From: Myxococcales bacterium | GTDB lineage: Bacteria; Myxococcota; Myxococcia; Myxococcales; Myxococcaceae | Direction of reading: 5' to 3' | Length of the DNA: 64,000 nt | Assembly: GCA_030681895.1 (NCBI GenBank) | Contig: JAUXRI010000264.1 | Coordinates: 1 to 64,000, forward strand | Part shown: positions 9,049 through 17,746 of the stretch, one piece after another | How the letters are laid out: every line of letters starts with the position of its first letter | How positions within the stretch are numbered: the stretch's first letter is position 1 | Position numbers and translations under genes: made by a program | The notes under the pieces: generated by a model | Told to the model about the DNA's origin: nothing | What the model saw: the letters and a program-made list of their open reading frames with translations, nothing else | Database searches by the model: none

Positions 9049-9155
9049 GCTGAGTCATCGGAGCGCGGGCCGATTCGGTTTGCTCTTCTTGAAACGTGGG
9101 AACGCGCGTGTGACCCGCGCTTGACGCCCGCGCGGGAAAGCTCTCTGAAGCGCCC

Positions 9156-10766
9156 ATGCTCCCGATCGCCGACGTTGCCCGCCGCCTCGATCTGTCGCCT
9201 GACGACCTGCTCTTCCAGGGTCCCCACCTCGCCAAGCTGTCGTGGGCCACCATGGCGCGCCTGCGCGCGAAGCCACCCAGGGGCAAGCTCGTGCTCGTCT
9301 CGGCGATGACGCCGACCAAGTACGGCGAGGGCAAGACGACCACCACCATCGGCCTGGTGCAGGGCCTGGTGCGAAAGGGCGCGAAGGTGATGGCGGCGCT
9401 GCGCGAGCCGTCACTGGGCCCTGTGTTCGGAGCGAAGGGCGGCGGCACGGGTGGCGGCAAGGCGACGCTGGAGCCCAGCGCGCGCATCAACCTGCACTGC
9501 ACGGGCGATCTGCACGCGATCACCGCGGCCAACAACCTGCTCGCGGCGCTCGTCGACAACGCGATCAACTTCGATCAGAAGCGCTTCAAGCAGGTGACGT
9601 GGAAGCGCTGCATCGACATGAACGATCGGTTCCTGCGCAACACGGTGATCGGCCTCGGAGGCACCGCGAATGGCGTGCCCCGCGAAGACGGCTTCGACAT
9701 CACCGCCGCCTCGGAGATCATGGCGACCCTGTGTCTGGCCGATGGTGTCGCTGATCTGAAGAAGCGCCTCGCCCGGCTGATCGTCGGCATCGGCATGGAC
9801 GGCAAGCCGATCACCGCCGGCGATCTCAACGCGGTCGGCTCGATGGCGGCGCTGCTCGGAGACGCGCTGCTCCCGAACCTCGCGCAGACCACCGAAGGCG
9901 TGCCGGCCCTCGTGCACGGCGGTCCATTCGCCAACATCGCGCATGGCTGCAACTCGGTGATGGCAACGCGCGCGGCGCTCTCGCTCGCAGACGTCGTGGT
10001 CACCGAAGCTGGCTTCGCGTTCGATCTGGGCGGCGAGAAGTTCCTCGACCTGAAGTGCCGCATGTCGGGCCTCTGGCCGCATGCCGTGGTGCTGGTGGCG
10101 ACCGCGCGCGCGCTCCGCTTCCACGGCGGCGATCAGCCCGGCCTCGCGTCGATCGAGAAGGGCTTCAGCAACGTCGCCAGGCACATCAAGGCGATCAAGA
10201 GCTTCGGCCTCACGCCGATCATCTCGCTCAACGTCTTCGCGCAGGACACCGAGGAGGAGCTCGCGCTCGTCGAGAAGCTGGCGAAGAACGAGGGTGTGAA
10301 GGTCGCCAGAAACAACGGGTATCTGCAGGGCGGCAGCGGCGCCGAGGCGATCGCGGCCCTGGTCCTCGAGGCGCTCGAAGCGCCTGCGCCAAAGCCCCAG
10401 TTCACGTATCCCGCCGAGGCGCCCTTCGAAGAGAAGGTGCGCGCGATCGCGAAGACGGTCTACGGCGCGAAGGACGTCGAGCTCTCCGCCGACGCGAAGA
10501 AGGACCTGGCCAGGCTCGAAGCGTGGGGACTCGCCGGACTTCCGGTCTGCATGGCGAAGACGCACCTCTCGCTGTCCGACGACCCGACGAAGCAGGGAGC
10601 ACCTGAAGGCTTCACCGTCACCGTTCGCCAGGTTCGGGCGTCCGCAGGCGCCGGTTTCCTGCTGGCGCTGACCGGCGAAATCCTCACCATGCCTGGCCTT
10701 CCGAAAGTGCCCGCTGCCTACAACCTCGACCTCACCGAAGCTGGCGACGTCATCGGCGTTCAGTGA
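9156..10766 (+). CDS. fhs: Formate-tetrahydrofolate ligase
   Basis: This 536-residue cytosolic enzyme makes 10-formyl-THF from formate, THF and ATP, feeding one-carbon metabolism. The P-loop is visible as PTKYGEGKTTTT (around residues 53-64) within SAMTPTKYGEGKTTTTIG. The family signatures GPVFGAKGGGTGGG and FTGDLHAI-like INLHCTGDLHAITAANN follow. The end TGEILTMPGLPKVPAAYNLD is typical. Length is slightly below the usual 555. The ATG at 9156 fits the N-terminus MLPIADVARRL seen in relatives. It is monocistronic by position: divergent upstream, 93 bp gap downstream. Confidence 0.96.
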   Translation: MLPIADVARRLDLSPDDLLFQGPHLAKLSWATMARLRAKPPRGKLVLVSAMTPTKYGEGKTTTTIGLVQGLVRKGAKVMAALREPSLGPVFGAKGGGTGGGKATLEPSARINLHCTGDLHAITAANNLLAALVDNAINFDQKRFKQVTWKRCIDMNDRFLRNTVIGLGGTANGVPREDGFDITAASEIMATLCLADGVADLKKRLARLIVGIGMDGKPITAGDLNAVGSMAALLGDALLPNLAQTTEGVPALVHGGPFANIAHGCNSVMATRAALSLADVVVTEAGFAFDLGGEKFLDLKCRMSGLWPHAVVLVATARALRFHGGDQPGLASIEKGFSNVARHIKAIKSFGLTPIISLNVFAQDTEEELALVEKLAKNEGVKVARNNGYLQGGSGAEAIAALVLEALEAPAPKPQFTYPAEAPFEEKVRAIAKTVYGAKDVELSADAKKDLARLEAWGLAGLPVCMAKTHLSLSDDPTKQGAPEGFTVTVRQVRASAGAGFLLALTGEILTMPGLPKVPAAYNLDLTEAGDVIGVQ

Positions 10767-10859
10767 TTTCAGCGACTTGAAGCAGGCTCATCGAGAGTGC
10801 ACAACATCTGACTCAGTTCTTGAGACAATCAACAGTCTCCACACTTTAGGAACCCGACC

Positions 10860-11867
10860 ATGACCACTCGCGCCTCCGGTTACCGCCCCACGACGCTCGC
10901 CACCACCGCCTCGAAGTTCAAGGCGCCGACCAAGTCGATGGGCGCTGCGACCCCGATCGGCAAGCAGAACTCGTCGGTGGGTTCCGTGTCGAAGCAGACC
11001 GAGAAGAGCTGGGAGTTCGCGACCAACGGCAAGAACAACAAGCGCACCGACATCACGCGCACCAGCGTCAACGACAAGGAGACCACGACGGTCCAGTCGA
11101 AGGCGTACACGAACAAGAAGGGCGAGACGGGCCCTGAGAAGACGCTGAACCAGGGCTCGGGTACGACGAAGACCGAGAAGCCCGGCATGTACAAGGAAGT
11201 GCGGGGCGAGGCGTTCTACACCAAGGAGTTCGGCACCAAGGGCCCGGACGACAAGGTTCGCCTCTACGGCGCAGGCGATCTGACCGCTCCGACCAAGTCC
11301 GACCTCGCGCACGGCTTCAAGGCCGAGACCTACGTGAACGGCCCGTCCTTCGAGATGACCGGCGGCATGTCGGCCCGCAAGAGCGGCATGGGCCTCGACG
11401 TCGACGTGAACCTCAAGGTCGACGCCAACCTGCTCAAGGCCGGCGCCTCGATCGAGCGCGAGTTCAAGGTGAAGGTGAACGGCGAAGAAGTGGCCGTGAA
11501 GGTCAAGCTTGGCGCCGATGCGCAAGTCGGCATCAACGGTGAGGTCAAGCTCCGCCTGCACATCGGCAAGGACGGCGTCTCGTTGCAGGCTGGCGCTGAA
11601 GGCTTTGCTGGCGCCCGCGGCTCGCTGTCGGGCTCGCTCGAGGTCAAGGTCAACGACAAGAAGGTGCTCGGTGGCGAGCTGAAGCTGACGGCCGCCGCAG
11701 GTGCGATGGCGGGAGCCGAGTTCGAGATGGGCAACGGCAAGTTCAAGGCGAAGGCCTACGCCGCGGTCGGCGTCGGTATGGGCGTCGAGCTGACCGGAAC
11801 CTACGCTGGTCTGCAGATCGCGAAGGCGGCCGGTGGTCTGGCGCTGCCCGGAACGCAGGGCTGGTAA
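10860..11867 (+). CDS. Lys/Gly/Ala-rich protein of unknown function
   Basis: This 335-residue protein has no signal peptide. Residues 1-110 are polar and probably disordered (many Lys, Thr, Asn). The rest alternates short beta-strand patterns (DVDVNLKVDANL, KVKVNGEEVAVKVKL) with Gly/Ala-rich stretches (GVSLQAGAEGFAGARGSLSG, AAVGVGMGVELTG). The second half resembles the Gly/Ala-rich amphipathic regions found before toxin domains in some polymorphic toxins, but no toxin domain is present. Codon choice is very biased (almost all Lys as AAG, Val as GTC/GTG), suggesting high expression. The N-terminal PTTLATTASKFKAPTK is Ser/Thr-rich. It is unidentified; neighbours fhs and nuo give no clue. Confidence 0.6.
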   Translation: MTTRASGYRPTTLATTASKFKAPTKSMGAATPIGKQNSSVGSVSKQTEKSWEFATNGKNNKRTDITRTSVNDKETTTVQSKAYTNKKGETGPEKTLNQGSGTTKTEKPGMYKEVRGEAFYTKEFGTKGPDDKVRLYGAGDLTAPTKSDLAHGFKAETYVNGPSFEMTGGMSARKSGMGLDVDVNLKVDANLLKAGASIEREFKVKVNGEEVAVKVKLGADAQVGINGEVKLRLHIGKDGVSLQAGAEGFAGARGSLSGSLEVKVNDKKVLGGELKLTAAAGAMAGAEFEMGNGKFKAKAYAAVGVGMGVELTGTYAGLQIAKAAGGLALPGTQGW

Positions 11868-11941
11868 TCGGCTGCTGCAGCGGCACTCTTCCGGCGCCGT
11901 ACTTTCCACGCTAAGCGCCGATTCCCCCGAAGGAATTCACG

Positions 11942-11970
11942 TTGACCGGCGGGGAGCGCGTCCCTATACA
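11942..11970 (+). promoter_or_regulatory. Sigma70-type promoter of the nuo operon
   Basis: TTGACC (11942-11947) and TATACA (11965-11970) are separated by exactly 17 bp, an almost ideal vegetative promoter, rare in such GC-rich DNA. It lies 45 bp before the GTG start of nuoC, giving an expected transcription start near 11977 and a short leader. No operator is evident. Confidence 0.75.
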
Positions 11971-12014
11971 ACGGCGCGTTCCACGGAGTCCCTCCCCGCC
12001 GGAGTTTCCACCAC

Positions 12015-12548
12015 GTGAGCACCTTCGCGCTGGACCAAATCCACCAGCAACTGCCTGAGGCCCTCGTCGAGCGCTATGTCGATCGCGCCGGTGATGCCTG
12101 GGGTGTCATCAAGCCCGAGCACATTCCGCACGTCGCGAAGCTCCTCAAGGAGCGGCTCGGCTTTCGAATGTTCATCTCAATGGACGCGGTCGATCGTCTG
12201 CACCTGCCGCCCGAGGAGCAGGAGCCGCGCTTCGAGGTCATTTACTTTCTGCGCAATGTCGAGCGAAACGAGCTCGCGCGCTTGAAGGTTCGCGTCGCTG
12301 AAGGCGCCGAGGTGCACTCCATTCGCTCCATCTTCCAGGGCGCGAACTGGGGCGAGCGCTTCGTGTGGGACTTCTACGGCGTGCCGTTCAAGGGTCACGG
12401 CGATCTGCGCCGAATCCTCATGTACGAGGAGTTCAAGGGCCACGCGCTCCGCAAGGACTACCCGCTGCGCGGCCGCCAGGGCCTGATGCCCGAGCGCCCC
12501 TTGAAGGACATCTTCCGCGGCCCCGGCACCAACGGCGTCGCAGACTGA
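12015..12548 (+). CDS. nuoC: NADH-quinone oxidoreductase subunit C
   Basis: This 177-residue peripheral-arm subunit of complex I (30-kDa family) starts at a GTG right after the promoter region. The family signature is clear: GANWGERFVWDFYGVPFKGH, then RRILMYEEFKGHALRKDYPL. In complex I it sits beside NuoD near the quinone site. It is the first gene of a run nuoC-D-G-H-I. nuoA and nuoB, which normally precede it, are not in the 12 kb upstream. It is a separate subunit, not a NuoCD fusion. Confidence 0.95.
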   Translation: MSTFALDQIHQQLPEALVERYVDRAGDAWGVIKPEHIPHVAKLLKERLGFRMFISMDAVDRLHLPPEEQEPRFEVIYFLRNVERNELARLKVRVAEGAEVHSIRSIFQGANWGERFVWDFYGVPFKGHGDLRRILMYEEFKGHALRKDYPLRGRQGLMPERPLKDIFRGPGTNGVAD

Positions 12549-12584
12549 TCGCGTTTCCTCTCGCACACTCTCTCGAGAACACTC

Positions 12585-13814
12585 ATGGCCTCCGCTGACG
12601 ACCAGTACGATCCGACCCCGAGCGACGACGAGCTCGAAGCGCACCTGCAGACGCGCAACATGGTGGTGAACCTCGGGCCTTCGCACCCCGCCACGCACGG
12701 CACGGTGCGGCTGCGCATCGAGCTCGACGGCGAGACGATCGTGAAGATGGACCCCGAGATCGGGTTCCTGCACCGCGGCTTCCAGAAGAGCTGCGAGAAC
12801 GTCACGTGGACGCAGGTGCTGCCGTACACCGATCGCCTCGACTACGTCGCCTCGCTCGCCAACAACTTCGGCTACCTCACGGCGGTCGAAGCCCTGATGG
12901 GCGTCGAGATCCCCGAGCGCGCGAAGTACGTTCGTGTGATCGGCGCCGAGCTGCACCGCATCGCGAGCCACCTCACCACCGTGGGCGCGGCTGGCCTCGA
13001 GCTCGGCGGCTTCACGGCCTTCCTGTACGCCATTGAAGCGCGTGAGTTGATCACCGACCGGGTCACCGAGCTGACCGGCGCGCGCCTCACCACCAGCTAC
13101 GGCCGCATCGGCGGTCTCAACCGCGACCTGCCCGCGGGCTGGGAAGAGAAGGTCCTCAAGAGCCTTCTCAAGATCGAAGAGCTGCTCGACGAGACGGACA
13201 AGCTGCTGACCCGCAACCGCATCTTCACCGATCGTCTGCGCGGCACCGGCGTCATCACCACGGAAGACGCGCTCGACTTCGGCTTCACCGGCCCGTGCGT
13301 GCGCGCCAACGGCGTGAACTACGACGTCCGCAAGGCGAAGCCGTACTGGGTCTACGAGCAGCTCGACTTCTCGGTGCCGCTTGGAAACAACGGCGACAAC
13401 TTCGATCGCTACTACCTGCGCATTCTCGAGATTCATCAGTCGCTGAAGATGATCCGCCAGTGCTTCAAGCAGATGCCTGCGGGCCCGGTGATGATCAACG
13501 ACTGGCGCATTGCCCTGCCGCCGAAGGAAGACGTGTACAGCTCCATCGAGGGCGTCATCGCGCACTTCAAGCTGGTGATGGAGGGCGTGCCCGTGCCGGT
13601 CGGAGAGATCTACCACTGCACCGAGTCGCCCAACGGCGAGCTGGGCTGGTACCTGAAGAGCGACGGCTCGGGCCGGCCCTACAAGTGCCACGTGCGCGCG
13701 CCGGGCTTCCAGATTCTGAGCGCGCTGCCGCGCATGTGCGAAGGCCGAATGCTGGCGGACCTGATCCCGACCTTCGACACCATCAACATGATTGGCGGGG
13801 AGGTCGAGCAGTGA
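12585..13814 (+). CDS. nuoD: NADH-quinone oxidoreductase subunit D
   Basis: This 409-residue 49-kDa-type subunit lines the quinone-binding pocket with NuoB. Key family segments are visible: NLGPSHPATHGTVRLRIELD, then GFLHRGFQKSCEN, YTDRLDYVASLANNFGY, ELHRIASHL and, at the end, MLADLIPTFDTINMIGGEVE. The conserved His of SHPATHG and Tyr of PYTDRLDY, important for quinone reduction, are present. It follows nuoC by 36 bp. Its TGA overlaps the GTG of nuoG. Length is normal. Confidence 0.97.
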   Translation: MASADDQYDPTPSDDELEAHLQTRNMVVNLGPSHPATHGTVRLRIELDGETIVKMDPEIGFLHRGFQKSCENVTWTQVLPYTDRLDYVASLANNFGYLTAVEALMGVEIPERAKYVRVIGAELHRIASHLTTVGAAGLELGGFTAFLYAIEARELITDRVTELTGARLTTSYGRIGGLNRDLPAGWEEKVLKSLLKIEELLDETDKLLTRNRIFTDRLRGTGVITTEDALDFGFTGPCVRANGVNYDVRKAKPYWVYEQLDFSVPLGNNGDNFDRYYLRILEIHQSLKMIRQCFKQMPAGPVMINDWRIALPPKEDVYSSIEGVIAHFKLVMEGVPVPVGEIYHCTESPNGELGWYLKSDGSGRPYKCHVRAPGFQILSALPRMCEGRMLADLIPTFDTINMIGGEVEQ

Positions 13815-15544
13815 GCGAGGACAAGAAGGTCGAAGCACCCAAGCCGGCGCCGCCCCCTGGCCCACCGCCTCCGAAGAACCCCGGCATGGTGACGATGACG
13901 ATCGACGGCCGCGAGGTCGTCGTGAAGCCCGGCACCAACCTCATCGAGGCCGCGAAAACCGTCGGCAGCGAGATTCCCTACTATTGCTACCACCCGCGGC
14001 TCACCATCGCGGCCAACTGCCGCATGTGCCTCGTCGAGGCGTCGAATGCCCCGAAGCTGGTGCCCGCCTGTCAGCACGGCATCGGTGAAGGCCTGATCGT
14101 CAAGACCGGCACCGACAAGGTGAAGGCCCAGCAGAAGGCCGTGATGGAGTTCCTGCTCCTCAACCACCCGGTCGACTGCTCGATCTGCGACCAGGCCGGC
14201 GAGTGCAAGCTGCAGGACTACTACATGCGGTACGACTTCAAGCCCTCGCGGCTCGAAGGGCCGAAGATTCTGCGCAACAAGCGCAAGGTGCTCGGCGATC
14301 TCGTGGTGCTCGATCAGGAGCGCTGCGTGCTCTGCACCCGCTGCGTGCGCTTCATGGAAGAGGTCGCGCAGGAGCCCCAGCTCGGCGTGTTCGGCCGCTG
14401 CTCGCACTAGGTCGTCGACGTCGCGCCCCACTACGGCAAGCTCGACTCGAACTACTCGGGCAACATCGTCGATCTCTGCCCGGTCGGAGCGCTGCTCAAC
14501 CGCGACTTCCGCTTCCGCGCCCGCGCGTGGTTCCTCTCGGCGGCGCCGAGCGTGTGCACCGGCTGCTCCCGCGGCTGCAACATCAACGTCGACTTCATGG
14601 GCCAGGACACCTACCGCTTCCGTCCGCGTGAGAACGAGGCCGTCAACAAGTCGTGGATGTGCGACCAGGGCCGCCTCTCGTACAAGCAGCTCAACCAGAA
14701 GCGCGTGCAGCAGCCGCTGGTGGGCAAGGGCGCGGAGGCCAAAGAGGCGCACTTCGTCGACGTGGTGAAGCTGCTCGGCGCGAAGCTCAAGGGCGCGCAG
14801 GTGGCCGTCGCCGTCTCTCCGACCTTCTCGAATGAAGACCTCATGGCCGCGCTCGCCTTCGTGCGCGACGGCCTCTCGGTGAAGAGCGTCTACGTCACCG
14901 GCCGGCCGCAGGGTCAGGCTGACAAGCTGCTCGTCACCGCCGACAAGAACCCGAACCGCAAGGGCCTGGAGTGGATCGCGAAGGGCTTCGGCGTCGAGCT
15001 CAAGCCGTTCTCGGAGCTCACCGCCGCGCTCGACAAGGGCTCGATCAAGAACCTGCTCGCGCTCGGTGCTGACGTTCCCGAGGATCAGGCCGAGTTCGTC
15101 AAGCGCCTGTCGGGCGTCGAGCACTTCGCCGTCGTCGCCACCAACGAGAACACCCTCACCGCGGCCGCGAACCTCGTGATCGGCGCCTCGGCGCATGTCG
15201 AAGACGAAGGCACCTTCACCCAGGAAGCCGGCATCACGCAGCGCGTGCGCCGCGCCTACCCGCCCAAGGGCGACTCGCACCCCCTGTGGAAGTGCGCGGT
15301 CGAGCTGGCGAAGGAGCTGGGGCTCGAGCTGAAGGCCGGCTCGTCGCGCGAGGTGTTCAAGCTCCTCGCCGCGTCGGTGCCCGAGCTGAAGGACTACGCC
15401 TGGGACAAGAACGCGCCGATGAACCAGACGCGCCCTGGCATCTCCACGATGGCGTCGGGTGCCGACGGCCGTCCGCCCGGCTGGCGCGAACAGGGCGCAC
15501 CCAGCATCCGTGGCCTCACCCTTCCTTCTCCCTCGGGGACCTGA
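13811..15544 (+). pseudogene. nuoG: NADH-quinone oxidoreductase subunit G, interrupted by in-frame TAG
   Basis: The gene starts at the GTG at 13811 (GTGA overlap with nuoD) and keeps one open frame to 15544, except for a TAG at 14408-14410, codon 200. The N-terminal part has the 2Fe-2S ligands Cys59, Cys70, Cys73 and Cys87, the His-Cys cluster region HPVDCSICDQAGECKLQDY, and CVLCTRCVRF. The fourth Cys of the last cluster (CPVGAL) lies after the stop. Beyond it come CTGCSRGCNINVD and a molybdopterin-type domain. A Gln codon CAG would suit GRCSH-VVDV, so a single C-to-T change explains the stop. An internal ATG at 14552 could restart translation. The whole frame is 577 residues, short for NuoG. 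Either a sequencing error, a recent nonsense mutation, or readthrough; as written it cannot give a functional subunit. Confidence 0.85.
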
Positions 15545-15547
15545 CCT

Positions 15548-16990
15548 ATGCGCCTCGGAGTCGTCTTCACCGGAGTCTTCATCATTCTCGCCGCGTTCTT
15601 CGGCCTGATGGCCCTGGCCTACGCCGGCGGCGCGTTCGTCGAAGGGCTGCTGCTCGCGAAGTTCCAGATCTCGGGCGGCGGGCACCTCGTGCAGGTCGTC
15701 CTGATGATGCTCGTGATGGTGATGGTCATCGCGACGCTGCTCACGCTCGCCGAGCGCAAGTGGTCGGCCTTCATGCAGGATCGCACCGGCCCCAACCGCG
15801 CTCGTTTGCCGATCCCCGGCCTGTCGAACAGCTCGCTCGCCGGCCTGCCGCACATCGCGACCGACGTCGTGAAGATGCTGACGAAAGAGGCGTTCCGCCC
15901 CGCGTCGGCGAACAAGTTCCTCTTCGCGCTCGCGCCGATGTTGGCGTTCGCTCCGGCGTTCGCGTTGTTCCTCATCGTGCCCTCTGGGCCGACGCTCAGC
16001 ATCGCGCTGCCTGCGTGGGCCGGCGGGTACACCTCGACGGTCATGATGTCGCCGACGAACCCCGACTCAGGCCTGTTGATGCTGTTCGCGATCGCCTCGC
16101 TCGCGGTTTACGGCACGTCGCTCGCCGGCTGGTCGTCGAACAACAAGTTCGCGCTGCTCGGCGGCGTTCGCGCGTCGTCGCAGATGGTCAGCAACGAGGT
16201 CGCGCTCGGCCTGTCGCTGGTGGGCATGATGGCGGCCTTCTCGACGGTGCGCCTCGCTGGAGACGACGGCATGGCGGCGATGCAGGCCCGCTATCTCTGG
16301 TCGTTCAACGCGGGTGGCTTCGATCTCGGCCTGCCGGCGTGGGGCATCTTCCTGCAGCCGGTCGGCTTCATCCTCTTCTTCGCCGCGGCCTTCGCCGAGA
16401 CCAAACGCGCCCCGTTCGACTCGCCCGAAGGTGAGTCCGAGATCGTCGGCTACTTCCTCGAGTACTCCGGCATGCAGTTCGGCATGTTCATGATCTCGGA
16501 GTTCGTCGAGGTCGTCGTGCTCGCCGGTGTGCTCGCGGCGATCTTCTTCGGTGGCTGGTCGCTGCCCTTCGGCAACGAGTGGATCACGAACCTGAAGTTC
16601 ATGAAGGACTACCCGATTCTGCTCGGCGCGTTCTTCGGCACCGTCTTCTGGGTGAAGGTCGTGTTGCTCTGCTACCTGCAGCTCGCGATTCGGTGGACGT
16701 TCCCCCGCTTCCGCTACGATCAGATTCAGACGCTCGGCTGGAAGATCCTGCTGCCGATCGGCCTGGGCAACCTCTTCATCTCGGGAGCGTTGATCCTCTG
16801 GGACCCGACGCTGCGCGCCCTGGCGATCGCCGGCTTCCTTCAGATCATCGCCATCGCGATGCTGACGCTGACGCCTCCGCGGCAGGTTCGTCGCGAACAG
16901 GAAGACGCAGAGCACCACGGCGGCGGCCACGGTCACGACGATCACGCTGCAGTCGTTCCAGCGCTGTCGGCTGGCCCCAGCGGGCACTGA
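15548..16990 (+). CDS. nuoH: NADH-quinone oxidoreductase subunit H
   Basis: This 480-residue membrane subunit joins the peripheral and membrane arms of complex I and forms part of the quinone tunnel. Family marks are TLAERKWSAFMQDRTGPNRA, then NKFALLGGVRASSQMVSNEV and FAETKRAPFDSPEGESEIV. It has about nine to ten hydrophobic helices. The protein is longer than usual (often 330-430) because of an extra loop region and a His-rich cytoplasmic tail (EHHGGGHGHDDH). It starts 3 bp after the nuoG frame ends, so translation is probably coupled. Confidence 0.96.
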   Translation: MRLGVVFTGVFIILAAFFGLMALAYAGGAFVEGLLLAKFQISGGGHLVQVVLMMLVMVMVIATLLTLAERKWSAFMQDRTGPNRARLPIPGLSNSSLAGLPHIATDVVKMLTKEAFRPASANKFLFALAPMLAFAPAFALFLIVPSGPTLSIALPAWAGGYTSTVMMSPTNPDSGLLMLFAIASLAVYGTSLAGWSSNNKFALLGGVRASSQMVSNEVALGLSLVGMMAAFSTVRLAGDDGMAAMQARYLWSFNAGGFDLGLPAWGIFLQPVGFILFFAAAFAETKRAPFDSPEGESEIVGYFLEYSGMQFGMFMISEFVEVVVLAGVLAAIFFGGWSLPFGNEWITNLKFMKDYPILLGAFFGTVFWVKVVLLCYLQLAIRWTFPRFRYDQIQTLGWKILLPIGLGNLFISGALILWDPTLRALAIAGFLQIIAIAMLTLTPPRQVRREQEDAEHHGGGHGHDDHAAVVPALSAGPSGH

Positions 16991-16999
16991 CGAGGACAC

Positions 17000-17746
17000 A
17001 TGGCGAACATCACCCACGGACACGCTCACGGCGCAGTTCAAGAGAAGCGTGAGTTGATCGAGCAGGACATTCGTGAACGCGCGTACCTGCCCGAGCTGAT
17101 CAAGGGTCTGGCGATCACCACGAAGCACTTCTTGCGGAACCTCTTCGGTGAGCGCGACACCAACACCGAGGTCGTCGATCGCACGGGGCTCGCGTCGATC
17201 AGCACGATTCAATACCCGGAAGAGAAGACGCCCTACCCGCCCGGCTACCGCGGCCTGCACCGGCTCGTGCCCCGCGAAGACGGCAAGCCTCGCTGCGTCG
17301 CCTGCTACATGTGCGCGACGATCTGCCCGGCGCAGTGCATCTACATCGAGGCCGAGGAGTACGACCCGGCTGACGACGCGGCCGAGTCGCGGGTGATCGA
17401 GAAGTTCCCCAAGACGTTCGTGATCGACGAGCTGCGCTGCATCGTCTGCGGCCTCTGCGTCGACGCGTGCCCCAAAGACGCGATTCGCATGGACACGTAC
17501 ACGCACACCCCGAGCGAGTACACGCGCCAGGGCTTCGTCTACGACATCCCCAGGCTGCTGGTCGGCCCGGCCGTCACGCACCCGTCGGACCCGTGGTTCA
17601 AGCGCGGCTCGTCCGACGCGCCCGATCACCAACACATGGAGAAGCACACGCGCATCGGAGAAGGCCACGTCGAGCTCGGGCTCCCTCACAACACCGTCGA
17701 GGTCGACACCTCGAAGCCGGTGGCCGTGACGAAGTTCATCAAGTGA
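17000..17746 (+). CDS. nuoI: NADH-quinone oxidoreductase subunit I
   Basis: This 248-residue subunit carries two 4Fe-4S clusters that pass electrons toward NuoB. Both ferredoxin motifs are complete: CVACYMCATICPAQCI and CIVCGLCVDACPKDAI, each in the expected 8Fe ferredoxin order. It is longer than the usual 160-180 residues because of a His-containing N-terminal stretch (MANITHGHAHG) and a C-terminal extension of about 60 residues. It follows nuoH by 9 bp. Its TGA overlaps the GTG of the beta-lactamase gene. nuoJ-N do not follow. Confidence 0.95.
   Translation: MANITHGHAHGAVQEKRELIEQDIRERAYLPELIKGLAITTKHFLRNLFGERDTNTEVVDRTGLASISTIQYPEEKTPYPPGYRGLHRLVPREDGKPRCVACYMCATICPAQCIYIEAEEYDPADDAAESRVIEKFPKTFVIDELRCIVCGLCVDACPKDAIRMDTYTHTPSEYTRQGFVYDIPRLLVGPAVTHPSDPWFKRGSSDAPDHQHMEKHTRIGEGHVELGLPHNTVEVDTSKPVAVTKFIK

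Noticed and set aside
10820..10848. Promoter TTGAGA-17 bp-ACTTTA before the 10860 gene
   Set aside because: The -10 is poor and lies only 12 bp before the start codon.
14408..14410. Pyrrolysine or reassigned TAG
   Set aside because: TAG ends at least three other genes in this window as a normal stop, and no pyl genes are seen.
13679..15853. Minus-strand frame of 724 codons opposite nuoG
   Set aside because: Shadow of a conserved nuo gene with low-complexity His/Arg/Ala/Glu-rich composition; the sense strand has clear motifs.
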